Shown here: piece after piece, positions 22,990 through 35,075 of the stretch
How positions within the stretch are numbered: the stretch's first letter is position 1
Layout: the number at the start of each line of letters is the position of its first letter
Assembly: GCF_025602895.1 (NCBI RefSeq)
Contig: NW_026516219.1
Location: 682,001-746,000 of the forward strand
Length of the DNA: 64,000 nucleotides
DNA from: Polychytrium aggregatum
Lineage: Eukaryota; Chytridiomycota; Chytridiomycetes; Polychytriales
Reading direction: 5' to 3'
Position numbers and translations under genes: made by a program
The notes under the pieces: generated by a model
Told to the model about the DNA's origin: nothing
Database searches by the model: none
What the model saw: only the letters and a program-made list of their open reading frames with translations

Positions 22990-25900
22990 TCAAAAAACCG
23001 GCTCTTGAACGTCATTGCTATCGGAGCATTCGTCGCTGGCCGACTCTTCGAGATCCTCCCGCTCGAGTGCAAGTAGATCGGATTTGATTGGAGGATCAAG
23101 GGCCTGCTCAAAGAGACGCTGTGTCTGCTCGTCCGACGGGTCCAGCTCGAGGCACATTCGGAAGCACTCCGATGCAGCTCCATTTTTCTGGGCCCGAAGA
23201 AACGCCACCCCGAGGAGCCTGTGGTTCAGCAATGGTGCAATAATAGGCGGTCACTTGTGGGGCGCGGCTGCTGGAGCGCAAAATCGATTACAACGCTCGC
23301 TCCGCCGATACGGAACGGTGCAGGCGATAAGGTCGGCCGATATGCCGGTCCATTGCCTGTAGGCGTCCACCTCGAACAATGGCCGGCCTTTCCCTTGTTC
23401 ATCGATTCATATGCAAATCCCAACAGATCGCCGGCTACTAGAGCGCATCGAGAAACAGCTCCTCTGTCTACCAGTGCTGCAGATAGCCATCAAAGGCAAG
23501 TCCTGATCTTACTTGAGAATCTCAGCGTTGCGTATGCCTATTCTAAGAGCCTGTGCGACTGCTTGATTGGCTTCAAACTCCCGATTGGTCTGAAGACAAA
23601 GAATGGTGATGTAGGCCCATACTTCGCTATCCCTATTGTTCAGCACGTTGGCTTCCTGGAGTTTGATTGATGAAACATGGATACAGCTGAGTATCGGGAG
23701 GGAGATGGTACTGGTACAGATGAAGCCGCCTCATAACGCGCAAGCTGGTTCAGCCTCTCAAACTAGAGCATGCTTTCGTGGTCGTGATGAGGGGTAGGCC
23801 GGGAATCCTTACAGCGAGAGAATCCTCGGCTTCTGCATACTCGCTCAGCGCTAAGCACGCCTTGCCGACTCCCAACCATCCGTTACTTGTGGGCTCGAGC
23901 TCACATGATTTGATATATATCGCCTTGGCCAAATTGGCCGAGTGCGTGTCCTGTGTTTTGAATCCAAGAGCATCCTGACTCTCGGATATCTCGCCAAGAA
24001 GGCATCTGATGCTGTCTGACGGAACAAAACCAGCTTTACGCAGGTACAAATGGCCGAGACGCAGGTAGATCAGGGCCAGGTTGTGCGGGGGCTTCGGAAG
24101 CGATATGACTGTTTCGTAGGATGACAGAGCATCGTCCCAGTTCTGTTGGATATATTGGAGGTGTCCTAGTTGTGGGGTGAAAAGGCCGGGATTGTGAGGC
24201 TGTGACCATTGAATCGGCGGCCACCCTCGCACACTCCCGCCCACACTGGCTCGATGAAGGACCTTCGGCCATATTGCTTGTATCGCTCAAGTCATACCAA
24301 GTGCTGCCCAGGCATCCGGGCTATCTTGCTTCACATCTATGGCGTCCTGGACATGCTTTTCGGCCACCTTGAAGTTGCTGCGCTGAACTTCGAGCTGACT
24401 CAGAAGCAGATAAGGTCGAACCTGCGGACCGTTTTTCAGCATCTCCTGTGATAGTGCTCTCTCGACCAGCTGACCGGCATGACATTGGACCAAAAACTCG
24501 GCCGACAGCATAAATATCGATATATCGTTGCTTGAGCTTGATTCGCTGTGCAGCTTTTCGGCATCGGCCAGATACTTCTCTGACTCGAGTTCCTCTCCTA
24601 TGATGTCATAGAAGAGGCCCTTTTCCAGCATAGATGTTCAAATATGAGCGGACGGTCGCATTTTGCAGCTAGCTCGACGACTGCAGCAGACCAAGTTGCT
24701 GTAATGATCACGACAAACCCACCATCGCTGTTAATCCCAGCACATATTTGGGCTGAATTTCCGTAACGCGGTTGAAAAACACCCGTGCTTCTTCGTAGCG
24801 CTCGTTCACGCAACAGAGAGATCCATAGCCTAGTAGACTGGAATAAATATCCGGTGTGAGCTCGGGAAGCATTCAGCATATCCATGACCTAGGATTAATA
24901 CAAGCATTCATGAATCACTTGATGATGAGCTAGCCAACCTTGGAATGTGTTTTTGATTTCTCTGAAGGATTTCTTTGAAGCACTCCTCGCCTTTTGAGGG
25001 CAGGCCAGTACGGACACAAAAGCAGCCGTAATCAAACCTGCACATCGAATGACACGCACATCGAATGACACGCACATCGAATGACACGCACATCGAATGA
25101 CACGCACACCCCCAGACGTGCATTGTGTTGATAGTCAGTCAGTCGGAATATTTCGAATGCTTTCTGAAGTGGATTTGACTCGCACACCTCGCACGGACTG
25201 ACTCAAAATGTATCGCATCCCATCGTATCGCATCCTATCGTATCGCCTTTACCATGCTTGCATACTCTCTTCGTATTTAGAGACACGCTCTTGATGATAG
25301 AGGGCTGCGACATGGAGGTTTCTTTCGGTTTCTTCGCGATCGGCAAACGATTTGAGAGAATTGAAGTCGGCAGTGCGGCTGATGGTTGGATCTTCTGCAA
25401 GTGCAACCCTGTTCTTAAACATCTGAATATTGCTGCTATATTAGAATTGGTCAAGATGGCTGTCAGGCGCAGCACATTGCCTCCGCTTACTTGGGCTGTT
25501 GAAATGTGCATTTGGTCGTTTAAATAGACGTATATCTCGCTCAAGAAACACTGAAGCTCCGCCTTTGTGGAGAATGGCGATTTCTTTTGGAATTGCTATA
25601 GGCGAATGATCGAGCTCGTTGGAAACGCGGCTGAATACTGTTGTCGAGTCCTCGGTGATGTGAGCCCTCCATAGCACTTACCTCGCGAACCACCTCAACG
25701 ACGGCTGCTTTGAGGCGCTCCTTGAAACTAAAATACACGCCACTTCTGTTCAGATGAAACATGAACTTGCGGCGGCGCTGGAATTGAGAGAAATGGCGGA
25801 CTTGATCAGTGCCGTCGGTGAGCTCTGGAGCTGCATCCAGAAACCATGCTACTTACCTGCTGTGTATCGTCAGCCGTCACTGCAGCCGCAAATTCGCCAT

Positions 25901-28755
25901 CCTTGGCAAACTCCCTTTGGTACTCCTGAACCAAAATTCGCACAATATCTTGGATCTGCTCCCGATACTCCTGGTTGGCCTTGACAGATCGTCGCTGATA
26001 GAGCATATGGGATGGAATTATGCGCCTTGGTATGAAATCGCTTACAGACTTTGTAATCTGTAATGGCCGTATGGGAAGGTCACTGTTGTTAGCACCACAA
26101 TGTCGCGTTCTGAACTCGGTATGACCTCTCAGACAGCTTTGTTCATGTTTGATACCCCACCATCAATATAGCAATGCTCTACAGGTATCTCTCCTCAAAC
26201 TATGACTGCAGACCCCATACATACCGGCTGGAGCTTTTTCTTGTTTAGCAATGGCTTTTCGAGCAAGAGTTCCAAGTAAATTGATGTCCCCAGTGATTTA
26301 TATATGTTTCCGCCTAATGTATAAACATTGATTGTTAATTTGATTCCTGCATAGCTTGCTGCATATCTTGACGGTTTATGCAGCATATTGTTACCATCAT
26401 CCTTGTTTCCCTTGCTTTTCTTTCCATCGGCACTAGTTGGATTCCCGGTAGTAAGACCTTCAGCTGTTGAAGGAGGCTCAAACATCTCCATCGGATAGCG
26501 ACCTGGGACAGCAGTGGCAGAATCAGAGCCCCGAGCAATTGCCAATGCTGCTATGTGAAAGCACCGACCCGCGACGACCTGCTTCGGACCTACAGCGTAC
26601 CTTTCAAGCCCACAACTCTTGGAAACATAAGGGCACTGCTGTCAACGACTACTTTGCCCCGGTATTTGTTCACGTACGGGTCTGTCAAATGAGCAAATTT
26701 GGGTTGAAGCTCTCGAACAAACTGGACATTGACGAAATAGCCGATTAGCTTCTCCACTACCGATACTGAGCTCAAGTTGGTTTTTACATTCAATCTCAGT
26801 TTGTCTCGTGATCCTGGTAACCACGTACCTCGATCTCGATCGGACGCTTTGCCAGTGCCCACTCGCGGAGACGGACGACCGCGGTCGGTGGAAGCCAGAT
26901 ATAGTGACTTGTATGCCAAAGCACTTTTTTCGTGTTGATGTTGGATGGATCTGCCCCGGTCTTTTCAACCTTTTCTGCTGGTGGAAGCTCCGAGAGGGTT
27001 GCTCCATTGTGGCCAAGACTACTGGCCGAGTTTTTGGGCTTAGGAATGTAAATTGGCTGCGGCTGGATCGCGTTTGCCTCCGCTAGATCATTCAGAAGAC
27101 AATATTATGAAAGGCAGAAAATAGCACAGTGAGTCAATATCGCTCGGCAGCTTGTCTGAATCTACCACAGAGGGAGAATACAACACCGATTCAACTAGAC
27201 GCAAACTGCTGCTCTCGTCAGCTGCAACTGGCAACGAACATCTTTTGTACTTTGGAATAGCACTCTGTAATACATGTGCTCCGCCGAAGCTCTCTTACGA
27301 AATGGCCAGCATACCTGTGGAGCTTGCATCCGAAACGGTCAATGTGCCTCCGCCTACGTTGATGAGACGCTCTGGAGAGCTTTCTGCCGGGACGACAAAG
27401 TTGAGAGAGTACTGAAAAATGTCTTTGAGCCCCCGTGTATTGCACAGCAGGTTGGTTAGACTCTGTTTGTATGCGGATCGGTCCGTCCTTCTCGGTAGCT
27501 TGCGCGCACATAAAATGATAACTGAGTCTGCGACTCCTCCCTCGTCGCTAGACCAGAGTATTTTATCATGTTGGCGTCCCTTTCGCGTGCATTCTGCACT
27601 CACTGGAGTTTAGATCTTTCTCCGATCCTTCTTTGACGTTCCACTCGTCCGGGACGGGCAGCATGTCTTCGATTTTTAAGCAAATGCAGTTGGACGTATC
27701 TTGAATGTCGGGCCGAATCAAATGGTCGTCAAAGGTGATTTCGACTTCGATACGAGGAGAAATGTCCTCTTCCGGCGACTTTGGGACCGGAAGAAGTTTG
27801 GGATTAGCATAGCTGACGGAGAGCGTCTCGGAGACCGATAATGGGGGTGGCTCTGGAGACACGGTTTCCACACTTGGGTCGCGTGAAATGAAATTGAGGA
27901 GTTTGCCCATGAACGACATTTCGGTCACGCCGAGAATGGCGGTTTTCTCCTTGGGAAGCGACTCAATTACTGTCACGACGAGCTTCTTGTTGCCGATCGT
28001 GTCGATGAAGCTCTGCATATGCAAGGGCCATAGATGTTAAGAACGCAGCTTCCTGGCAATGCTTTCTGTAGCCATGCAGCAACACCAACCTCGTCAATAT
28101 GGAACTTTTGTTCGATCAAGAAAGAATATTCTGGATGAGGATTGTCAATAACCACTTGAGACTGTGAAGGTTTTGTCCCGTTGCGAGCGTTAGTTTCCAA
28201 AGACCATATGATCCCAACATTCTGAATCGGAGACTCCGTTTCGCGCGCAGGCGGTACAAGCGTTCCCTCTCACAAAACAGCTGCGAGGTCTGCACAACAG
28301 GCAGCCATCATGACAATCGGAAAGAACGCACATCTTTGTAATCGAAATCAGCAAACTGGACCCGAACAAAGCTGTTGACGTGTTCGCCCTTTACTCCCCG
28401 GATATTTCTGGCTGAGATCACTCTGATCAGTTCACCGGCGCGTGGTTAAGGATTATCGTGTGCCTCCGTGATCTTGCCCTGGACATCCACCATCCACCAT
28501 GCCCAAAGCCCCAGACTTTCGTCGGCGACGTGTGAAAAGGATATCCATCGTGACCTCGCGAGGAGTGCTTGGTGTGTTATCTGGATCGGCGGTGCCGCTG
28601 ACTTGGGAAGCAAAAAAAGTCGAAGGTTTTCGCGTCTGCGCCATGGCGAGCTGTGCAGCTTGAGACCCTGCATTTGCACTCGATGCCGCTGGTCCCGAGC
28701 CTTTGGCGGTGCCAGGCTTGGAGGTGGTTGGTGATCTCTTGAGCGACTCGTTCAT
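22990..28755 (-). CDS. CFAP70: CFAP70-like cilia/flagella protein (TPR)
   Basis: CFAP70 is an axonemal protein linked to outer dynein arms. Minus-strand exons follow the family order. First comes a Ser/Thr-rich leader with a start near 28755. A C2-like strand region follows: RNIRGVKGEHVNSFVRVQF (28.3-28.4 kb), then KKLVVTVIESLPKEKTAILG (27.9 kb). Next are KKVLWHTSHYIWLPPTAVV (26.9 kb), LNRSGVYFSFKERLKAAVVE (25.7 kb) and LSEIYVYLNDQMHIST (25.5 kb). TPR units run from about 25.1 to 23.5 kb, including LPKPPHNLALIYLRLGHLYL and EANVLNNRDSEVWAYITILC. These match the human protein in order and spacing. The human protein ends soon after the last motif. Here a further TPR-like exon (22990-23232; LLGVAFLRAQKNGAASECFR) may be an extension or a separate small gene. 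Exact exon ends are mostly not resolved. Confidence 0.85.
25041..25104. repeat. 16-bp tandem repeat CACATCGAATGACACG x4
   Basis: Four exact copies with no spacers, within an intron of the CFAP70-like gene. Directly visible. Confidence 0.9.
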
Positions 28756-29041
28756 CGCTTGGGTGTCGTGAGCAGATAGCCGAACGCGATGGAATCGCAG
28801 GTTGCGCCAGCCATTCGCACTTGCAGTTGAACTCAAACGAAACTTGGCGGTCTCGCATGAAGCAGTTTGACCAATCAGTCGGACGTTGGGTTGGAGGAGC
28901 GCGCCAAAAGCTGGTTTGCGAGCGAGCCGGAGCGCTCCGAAACGGAGCGAAACCCCATGCTTGAGTCAGGGGCCCAGCGTTGTTCTGGGTCCTGAATGCA
29001 CACCTGCCCATCGCCCGCCACGACCAAATAGCGTTCTGACA

Positions 29042-29165
29042 GTGCCTGGAGGCCAAGCTGTCGAGAGGATCGAGTACATGCACCACACTCACGCATCGAG
29101 ACAGCAGTGCTTCATGAAACATGATCACGACATGCCTGTCGATCGTCGCCACAGGAGATTGACCA
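29042..29165 (+). pseudogene. degraded Fanzor C-terminal relic (copy 1)
   Basis: Aligns by eye with the end of the Fanzor gene at 43.07-43.24 kb. It starts TGCCTGGAG (the zinc-ribbon CLE), loses about 50 bp, and then reads HRDSSAS, stop, NMIT against NRDVNAARNMIT. The following nucleotides keep the pattern ATGATCAC, ATGC, GTCGAT, GGAGA, GACC of the intact copy. An in-frame TGA and a deletion make it non-functional. It lies between the CFAP70 start and the 435-bp repeat copy A. Confidence 0.6.
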
Positions 29166-29314
29166 AGTGTATTCAAGGCCGCACCCCAAAACCAACCAAA
29201 CCCAAGAGATTGCCAACCTGGACTGGAAACAATCGCACGGCTTGTTTACTGTGGTCTGCGGAAGTTCGGCATGTCTCAGGCATCTGATGCCAGAAAACAG
29301 GGATACCATCCCGT

Positions 29315-29362
29315 TCCCAAGCTTGGGTAGATGCTGCTGCCTCTGCCGCAACGGCCCCTCTT

Positions 29363-29395
<33 letters not shown>

Positions 29396-29749
29396 CTCTG
29401 GCTTCTGAACACGCACACATCTACCCTGTGATCCTGTGTGCCCGAGAGCATTCTCGAGGTCCAGACGCTTTACACCCCCGGGTATCAGGCCCATGCATCG
29501 CACCCGTGTCCCAGTCCTGAATCGTCGTGGCAACACGAATGTAAGCACGATCCTGAGTGCGAGTTGATCATCGCTTACGAGTATCGACCGCATATGTTGA
29601 CAACGGTACTTCATGAAACGATGCGATACACACAAAGGCCAGCCACAATCCCACAGGCCTCGGCTGCGCGACCAGCAGGGAAGTTGGGTTGGCAACCTTA
29701 TCGCTGCATAGACTTTCCCTTGGCGAGTGATGGTGCCGTGTTGTGCGAA
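29315..29749 (-). repeat. 435-bp inverted repeat, copy A
   Basis: Nearly identical, in reverse complement, to 39147-39580; I see one substitution near the CCCAAGCT end. It contains a (GGCTCT)n-like hexamer tract and no convincing gene, terminal inverted repeat, or Pol III A/B box. Probably a non-autonomous mobile or duplicated segment. Its left end lies 150 bp from Fanzor relic 1. Confidence 0.9.
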
Positions 29750-29810
29750 CACACCTTCGATAAGGCTTAGGCTTGCAATCACACGTCTTTCAAGAAATCT
29801 GGTATAGTAG

Positions 29811-32800
29811 CTATGATTCTTGGCACGGTTGCTCGTATTCCTTCAGGATCATTTTCAATTCCTGATGACACTCAAGTTCAGTATTGATAGGAAGTCAAGA
29901 ATGGCCAATTTCCAGTATCAGAGATGCTATCTGAGCTCGCAGAACATGAGTACTCACCTTGTACCGCAAATAATCAACTTGGATGGGAGCTCTATCTCTG
30001 GATGTTTGCACGGGTCGTCCCATCCGCTGCATGAATTCATCCTGATAGGCGTGCAACTTGATCTGCAGGACCTTCTTTTCATAGCGCAGTTTTTTCAACC
30101 TGCCACACGTGCAGTTGATCAGCAACGTAAGGCATGGCCACAAATGCCGGCCCGTATGCTCGCTCTCCCTTCAGGTTCAATCGTCGCCCCGAACCACGCG
30201 ATCCTGGCTGACAATCTCTGCCAACAACTTACGCTTCCATGGAGCCAGTTGCCGGTGAGTTGATGGAAGCGAGAGACGCTGATTCCTTTGCTGATGCAAC
30301 TTGACCGTCGGTTTTCTCAATCAGAGCACGAATCTCACAGTACCTTCGATAGAGCTCGCGCAAGATGTCATGGTCTTCGAAACCGCTCTAGAATCCAGAG
30401 AATATTGATAGACGATGAAGCAAAGCCCTGGATCATACCATTGCCATACCCATTATTGGCATACTCACCATTGTATCTCCTGCCCCGTCAATACTCTGCT
30501 ATACGACCCGGCATACCTGTTGATCGGTTTCGGTAGACTTTCTAAGCTCGTATATCTCTCGCTTGATGTCGACTTTTTCTTGGCAAAGCTGCGTGATCGT
30601 CATGTCGTCGAGAACATACGGGCGATTTTCAGCACGACGCTTGAGCTCAAGACGATCGAGAGCGTCTTGACCCGGTGATGTCCGCTCTTCTAGATTTGCG
30701 ATTCCAAAGGTGGGGACGGTCAGCTGCACTGCAAATGTCAAGCAAACAAGTTATACTATCAGGGGCACCGCACCATTGAGCATCTTCTTCAGTTCTATGA
30801 TCCTCATTTCCCTTGACAAAATCGCTTCACGATCAACTGCAAGACTGGCCGCTCGTTGTGCGGCCGCCTCTTTCTGAAGCCGGCGCAATTCAATTGCCAG
30901 CCCCTCGACTCCAGATGCCAAGATATCACTTCTGTGGTCTACTGGCGATTTCCTGTCAAGCTGCACGTTGCTCTCGGACAGACTAGATGAATGGCAATAG
31001 TGAGAATCAAAATGTGCGAATGCGGCCACGCTGTATAGATCCAGATTCCAGACCCAGTATGTTGCAACTACCCCTCTTTCTTAGTCTTGTAAAGACCAGA
31101 CTCACCAGCTCGCATTTGAATGGAGAGAATCGACAGAGCGGTGCCATTTCCCCGGTTCATTGACTCGTACGTCCGAAGATTGCCTGGCTCCACTGTGAGC
31201 TTTGGTATTGGCTGTGAAACACTTTGATATCAGCACAGTGGGAGCAACTTCATCTGAATCTCATGACCCCGGATTCGATTTGGGCGGACACAGTGTGTTC
31301 AGGTGCAGCCATACCGCTTCCATTGGATTTTTCCAAAGCTGGTACCGATTTGGTCATTGGAGTTCGTGGAGTTAGCGGTGTGAGCGGCGTGAATGGCGTG
31401 AATGGGGTCAGGGGCGTTGCCAGTGACCGAAGAGACGACTCAAACGACACTTTTTTCGTTTGCTGATGACCGGTTGGCGTATCTGTCACAATGTTGAGGC
31501 TCTTGTTTTTCATGTGCTTGGGGAGTCGCTGATGGTTTGCCGGTGCGATCTGTAACGATCACGAAATGGTATCAGTCTCGAGGGCCAGCCGCAAATGACA
31601 CGGTGGCGCAGGCACTGGGTTCTTCAGACAGGGTCTCAATGGGTTTCAATGGAAATAAAACAGAGTTTCAAGAGATGTACTGATAGGGATCGCAGTTAAT
31701 TCAGGCATTTGAGACCGTGCGGCATATCTTACAGTGCTATGCGAGGCTGCTTTGCCCAGACTTAGACATCCATTGACGATGCGTTCTGAAGGGATCGCAT
31801 CAGGTAATTTGGACTGTGGCTTCGTGGATGAATATGATTGTTCAATCGGAGAAGACTCGCTGCCGGAACTGTCCAACTCCCCGCTGCTCCGACTGCAGCG
31901 ATCTGGGAAACATGCGTTTTTCGGAGTCTCTGGCCTGGTCCTGGGGCTCGACGAGGCCGACGGTCTGCGCAACTCTGCCATGACAGCAGTGCTTTCGGCA
32001 TCCCATCTGCACTGAGCCGTTTCTGAGGCCGATATTGGTCGTCTAATCCCATCGTCAAGTTCTGGTCGAGCAAGTCTCTGGAACTGCGGGAGAGGCGGTA
32101 CTGCACTTGCGGGCGGAGGCGGAGGTAGCGATGGGTCTTTGTTGGAGATCACCTTCGCTGGTGGTGGGGGCGCTTTCCGGCGAGGTGGCTTGGGGCGACT
32201 CTAGTGAGCGAGAGAGATCCGACAATCTGACGATGAGTTTGTTCGCCAAACCTGCGAATCTGCTCAAGCATTCCCGAGCCACCTATCCCTTTGGCCAGCT
32301 CCATGAGTCATTGGCCGAAACGAAATAGTGCCTACCGCCTTTGAGATCGAAGCTTGCTCAAGTTCGAGGCGCTCGGGTGCTTGATTCTCATTCGTGAAGC
32401 TCGATAGTTGAGCAGGCTGAAGTATCCTGGGAGTATCGGCTGGCCTTAGCTTCGTCTCGCGTTCGTTAAATGAAAGAGACGATGTGACTTACTGTGTGGA
32501 TTGATCGCCAGATCGGACCAGACCATATGGCTCGTGAACAGACATGATACCGACGGAAACCTTGAGAGGAACCAATGGTTTGCTCGTCACCCAACCAGTT
32601 GACATGTAAATCCTCTTACTTGGTCACACGATGGCACCATGCTTGTCGAAAACAAATCCCATTCTACCTCCACAGTCGCTTTCATTGTTTGGGGCTCGCT
32701 GCAGGCCAAAGTTCTCTGCTGGTCGGAAGAAGTGCACGAGTTCCCGCGCGAGCCGGAAATGGTGACAGCGTTTGCTTGGGTATGAATCGGCTGGTCCTAA

Positions 32801-34653
32801 GAAAAGCGCACTCGTGAGCACACAGCTCCACACAGCTCCACTTGCCAAGACAGAACGTGCACGTTGTATGGTCCCGGCTTGGAATGGCGACTAAATGTGC
32901 CGTGGACGACATTACGAGTGGTTGATACCTTGGGTTCATTTTCTCCCATATCCGGACCTTCGGAGCCGAGGACTCGTTGAACGCTTTGTCCACTCAGATC
33001 AGTGAGAAGTGACTCCATGAACACGGGCAAGCTTGTAGAGACTCCCCTATGTCGGGCGATAAATTCTGTTCAATTCGTGATCGTTGATCGTTGGATCGTG
33101 TCCATAATCGGATAGAGCTGGGGGATGACTGGACTCACGTGGGATGCTTTCCGAGGCACTGGTCTTGATCGAGCAATTCACGAGATGGAAGAGAGCATTG
33201 CGACTGCGACAATTTACAACTGCGTGATTGACCGATGATGATCTAGTGTGCAGAAGGAGCGATCGATTCCATCGTTATTGGGCGGCACCCTTAGTGGTGC
33301 CCTTTGAGACAAAAGCGCCCAATGAGACCGGAATATCCACGACGACATACTTGTTTGATTTCTCCAAAGTGAAGCAGAAGAAACTTGAGGATTTTGGTTG
33401 TTTGAACACTTTCGGAAAGATAGGCTTGCGGATCATCGTCCTGAGAACTCGGGCACTGGAATAGCGTTGGGCCAAATACGATTGCGAGGTTGTCGATCCC
33501 CATTTTGTTGTGATGTTCGTGTGCTGATACAAACACGAGGAACTCAAGCAAGTACATGAGCGAAGCAGCGTTTGTTTCCGGCAGAGCCTTGATGCATTCT
33601 GCGAGATCCGCAGCGCATTCTGCACATGAACGACATCAAGGTTATGGCCTCGCCACGGTTTCGTTGGCACACGATCTGCATCGTGGATATCGAGAGCAGA
33701 GGCTATTCGTAGGACCCGTGTGGCACTTCGAGGCTGAAATCCCAGTCGAAAGCCGAGGCTATCGGTGACAATCGACCTTTATAACACCGGCTTTCATCCG
33801 ATCGACCAACAAGCCCTCACCTCCAGCCTCGACAAATTGGTGGAAGTGTAGCTTCGGAATGATTCCTTCAGGAATCTCACGAAGCCACTGTTTGAATAGA
33901 GTGGCGACAGCAGGAACATCTGCTTCTGTCAACTCGGCGAACCCAATTCCCGATCCTGAGGTCGCAGATGCATATTCAGTGCTCCCGCTGGCTTATACTG
34001 TGCCTTGCTTGCGACGGCGCCATGGGACTAGGAATCCGACATACCGCTGTTGATTTTCTCTCGGAGCTCGCGAATGACTCGAGCTGAGCCTGCTGTCCGG
34101 AATACACCCTCGCAAAACAGATCTTGGCAATGCACGAGGGCAGAACGCGAAGAGTATTGGTGGGAAGTATGAGTGCCGCGGACTTGAGAGGATCGGCGCA
34201 AGAATCGCCAGCACCATGAAAACTCGAGAGAACATACGAATCGCCTCCAACCAAACCCTCTGCAGCCCAGGGCTGTATACCAAGTGCTGCTCGTCACCCG
34301 CATCCACTAAAAAGCCGAGTACGCAGGGTGTGGTTCAGACAAACCCATTCAACGGAATTCATCGCACTGTCATTGCATTCGGATGGCCTACTTGCTCCTG
34401 ACTCGAAGAATTTGACGAAATCGGTCATTATCGGAGGCACGGGTCCATATGCTGTTATTGGGCTTTCGCCAGCAGCAGGCGATATACTGAGATTGATGCT
34501 GCTTGTATGCAGCACCGTCGACAGAGGCGACCCAAAATACGCCGAGCCGGAGGATTCCGTTGCAGACGAGGCCTCGAGGACACCACGGCTCGGACTTGGC
34601 CGTTTCCGGCCTCCGATGCCGGAGAAGCTAATGGTCCCCAGAAACTTCTTCAT
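29811..34653 (-). CDS. FAM13-like RhoGAP protein
   Basis: A Rho-family GTPase-activating domain followed by a FAM13-type C-terminal helical region. Start at 34653 (MKKFLGTISFSGIGG). RhoGAP exons: FGSPLSTVL and PPIMTDFVKFFESG (34.3-34.6 kb); EGVFRTAGSARVIRELREKI, containing the arginine finger (34.0-34.1 kb); TLFKQWLREIPEGIIPKL (33.8-33.9 kb); MGIDNLAIVFGPTLF (33.4-33.5 kb). Middle exons are Ser/Pro-rich and include an array of Leu/Phe-Thr-Pro units (31.35-31.42 kb). The tail has LDDMTITQLCQEKVDIKREI (30.6 kb), RRYCEIRALIEK (30.3 kb) and LKKLRYEKKVLQIKL with GRPVQTSRDRAPIQ (30.0-30.1 kb). The last exon is ELKMILKEYEQPCQES, stop at 29811. The QEK-helix, GRP and YKELK order is the FAM13 signature. 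A few small joins are not resolved. It is head-to-head with the coiled-coil gene at 35076. Confidence 0.78.
31351..31423. repeat. coding TPLTP/TPFTP tandem array
   Basis: On the minus strand this encodes about seven Thr-Pro dipeptides in the disordered middle of the FAM13-like protein, a potential cluster of proline-directed kinase sites. Seen directly; the regulatory role is inference. Confidence 0.7.
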
Positions 34654-35075
34654 GGCTGGCGATCAAATCCAACAGGCGCAACATGAGCCAACTGGATGCG
34701 GGCATGTCGCTGCTGGACCTGGCCGTACATACCTGCTCCCGGCCTTGAATGATGCCAATCACTCTGGATTCCCGCGCGCTCCATCGACCTGAGGCAGGCC
34801 GAGCCAACCTCGAGCACAATCGTCCGGCCTCGGCCCCGTGCCCGCCGTCCCAATCAGAGCATTCTATCGACGCTCGGATTGTTGTTCTCGGTCGCTTCGA
34901 GCCGGCCGGCACTGTCCAGAAGAGCAGCCGATTCCCCCTCCCCTTCTCAGTCGGATGCCCGATCGCCATCGCCCGCCGTAGCTCAGCTCTCGATCGCCAT
35001 CATCGCCAGGTCGCCCACGAATCCACTTTCGTCATCTATATCCTCTTTCTCGGGCTGCACATCGATCAGACACCA
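34654..35075. promoter_or_regulatory. divergent promoter region
   Basis: 421 bp separate the start codons of the FAM13-like gene (minus) and the coiled-coil gene (plus). No TATA box is evident. An open frame crosses it in phase with the coiled-coil gene from 34749, so a longer N-terminus is possible but lacks supporting motifs. Confidence 0.45.

Noticed and set aside
25041-25104. Direct repeats considered as a CRISPR array
   Set aside because: Repeats are head-to-tail with no spacers and lie in a eukaryotic intron.
29276-29782. 168-codon minus-strand frame with EPEPEPEP repeat, also present at 39050-39583
   Set aside because: It is open only because it lies in the duplicated 435-bp repeat with a hexamer tract; no start conserved at both ends and no domain.
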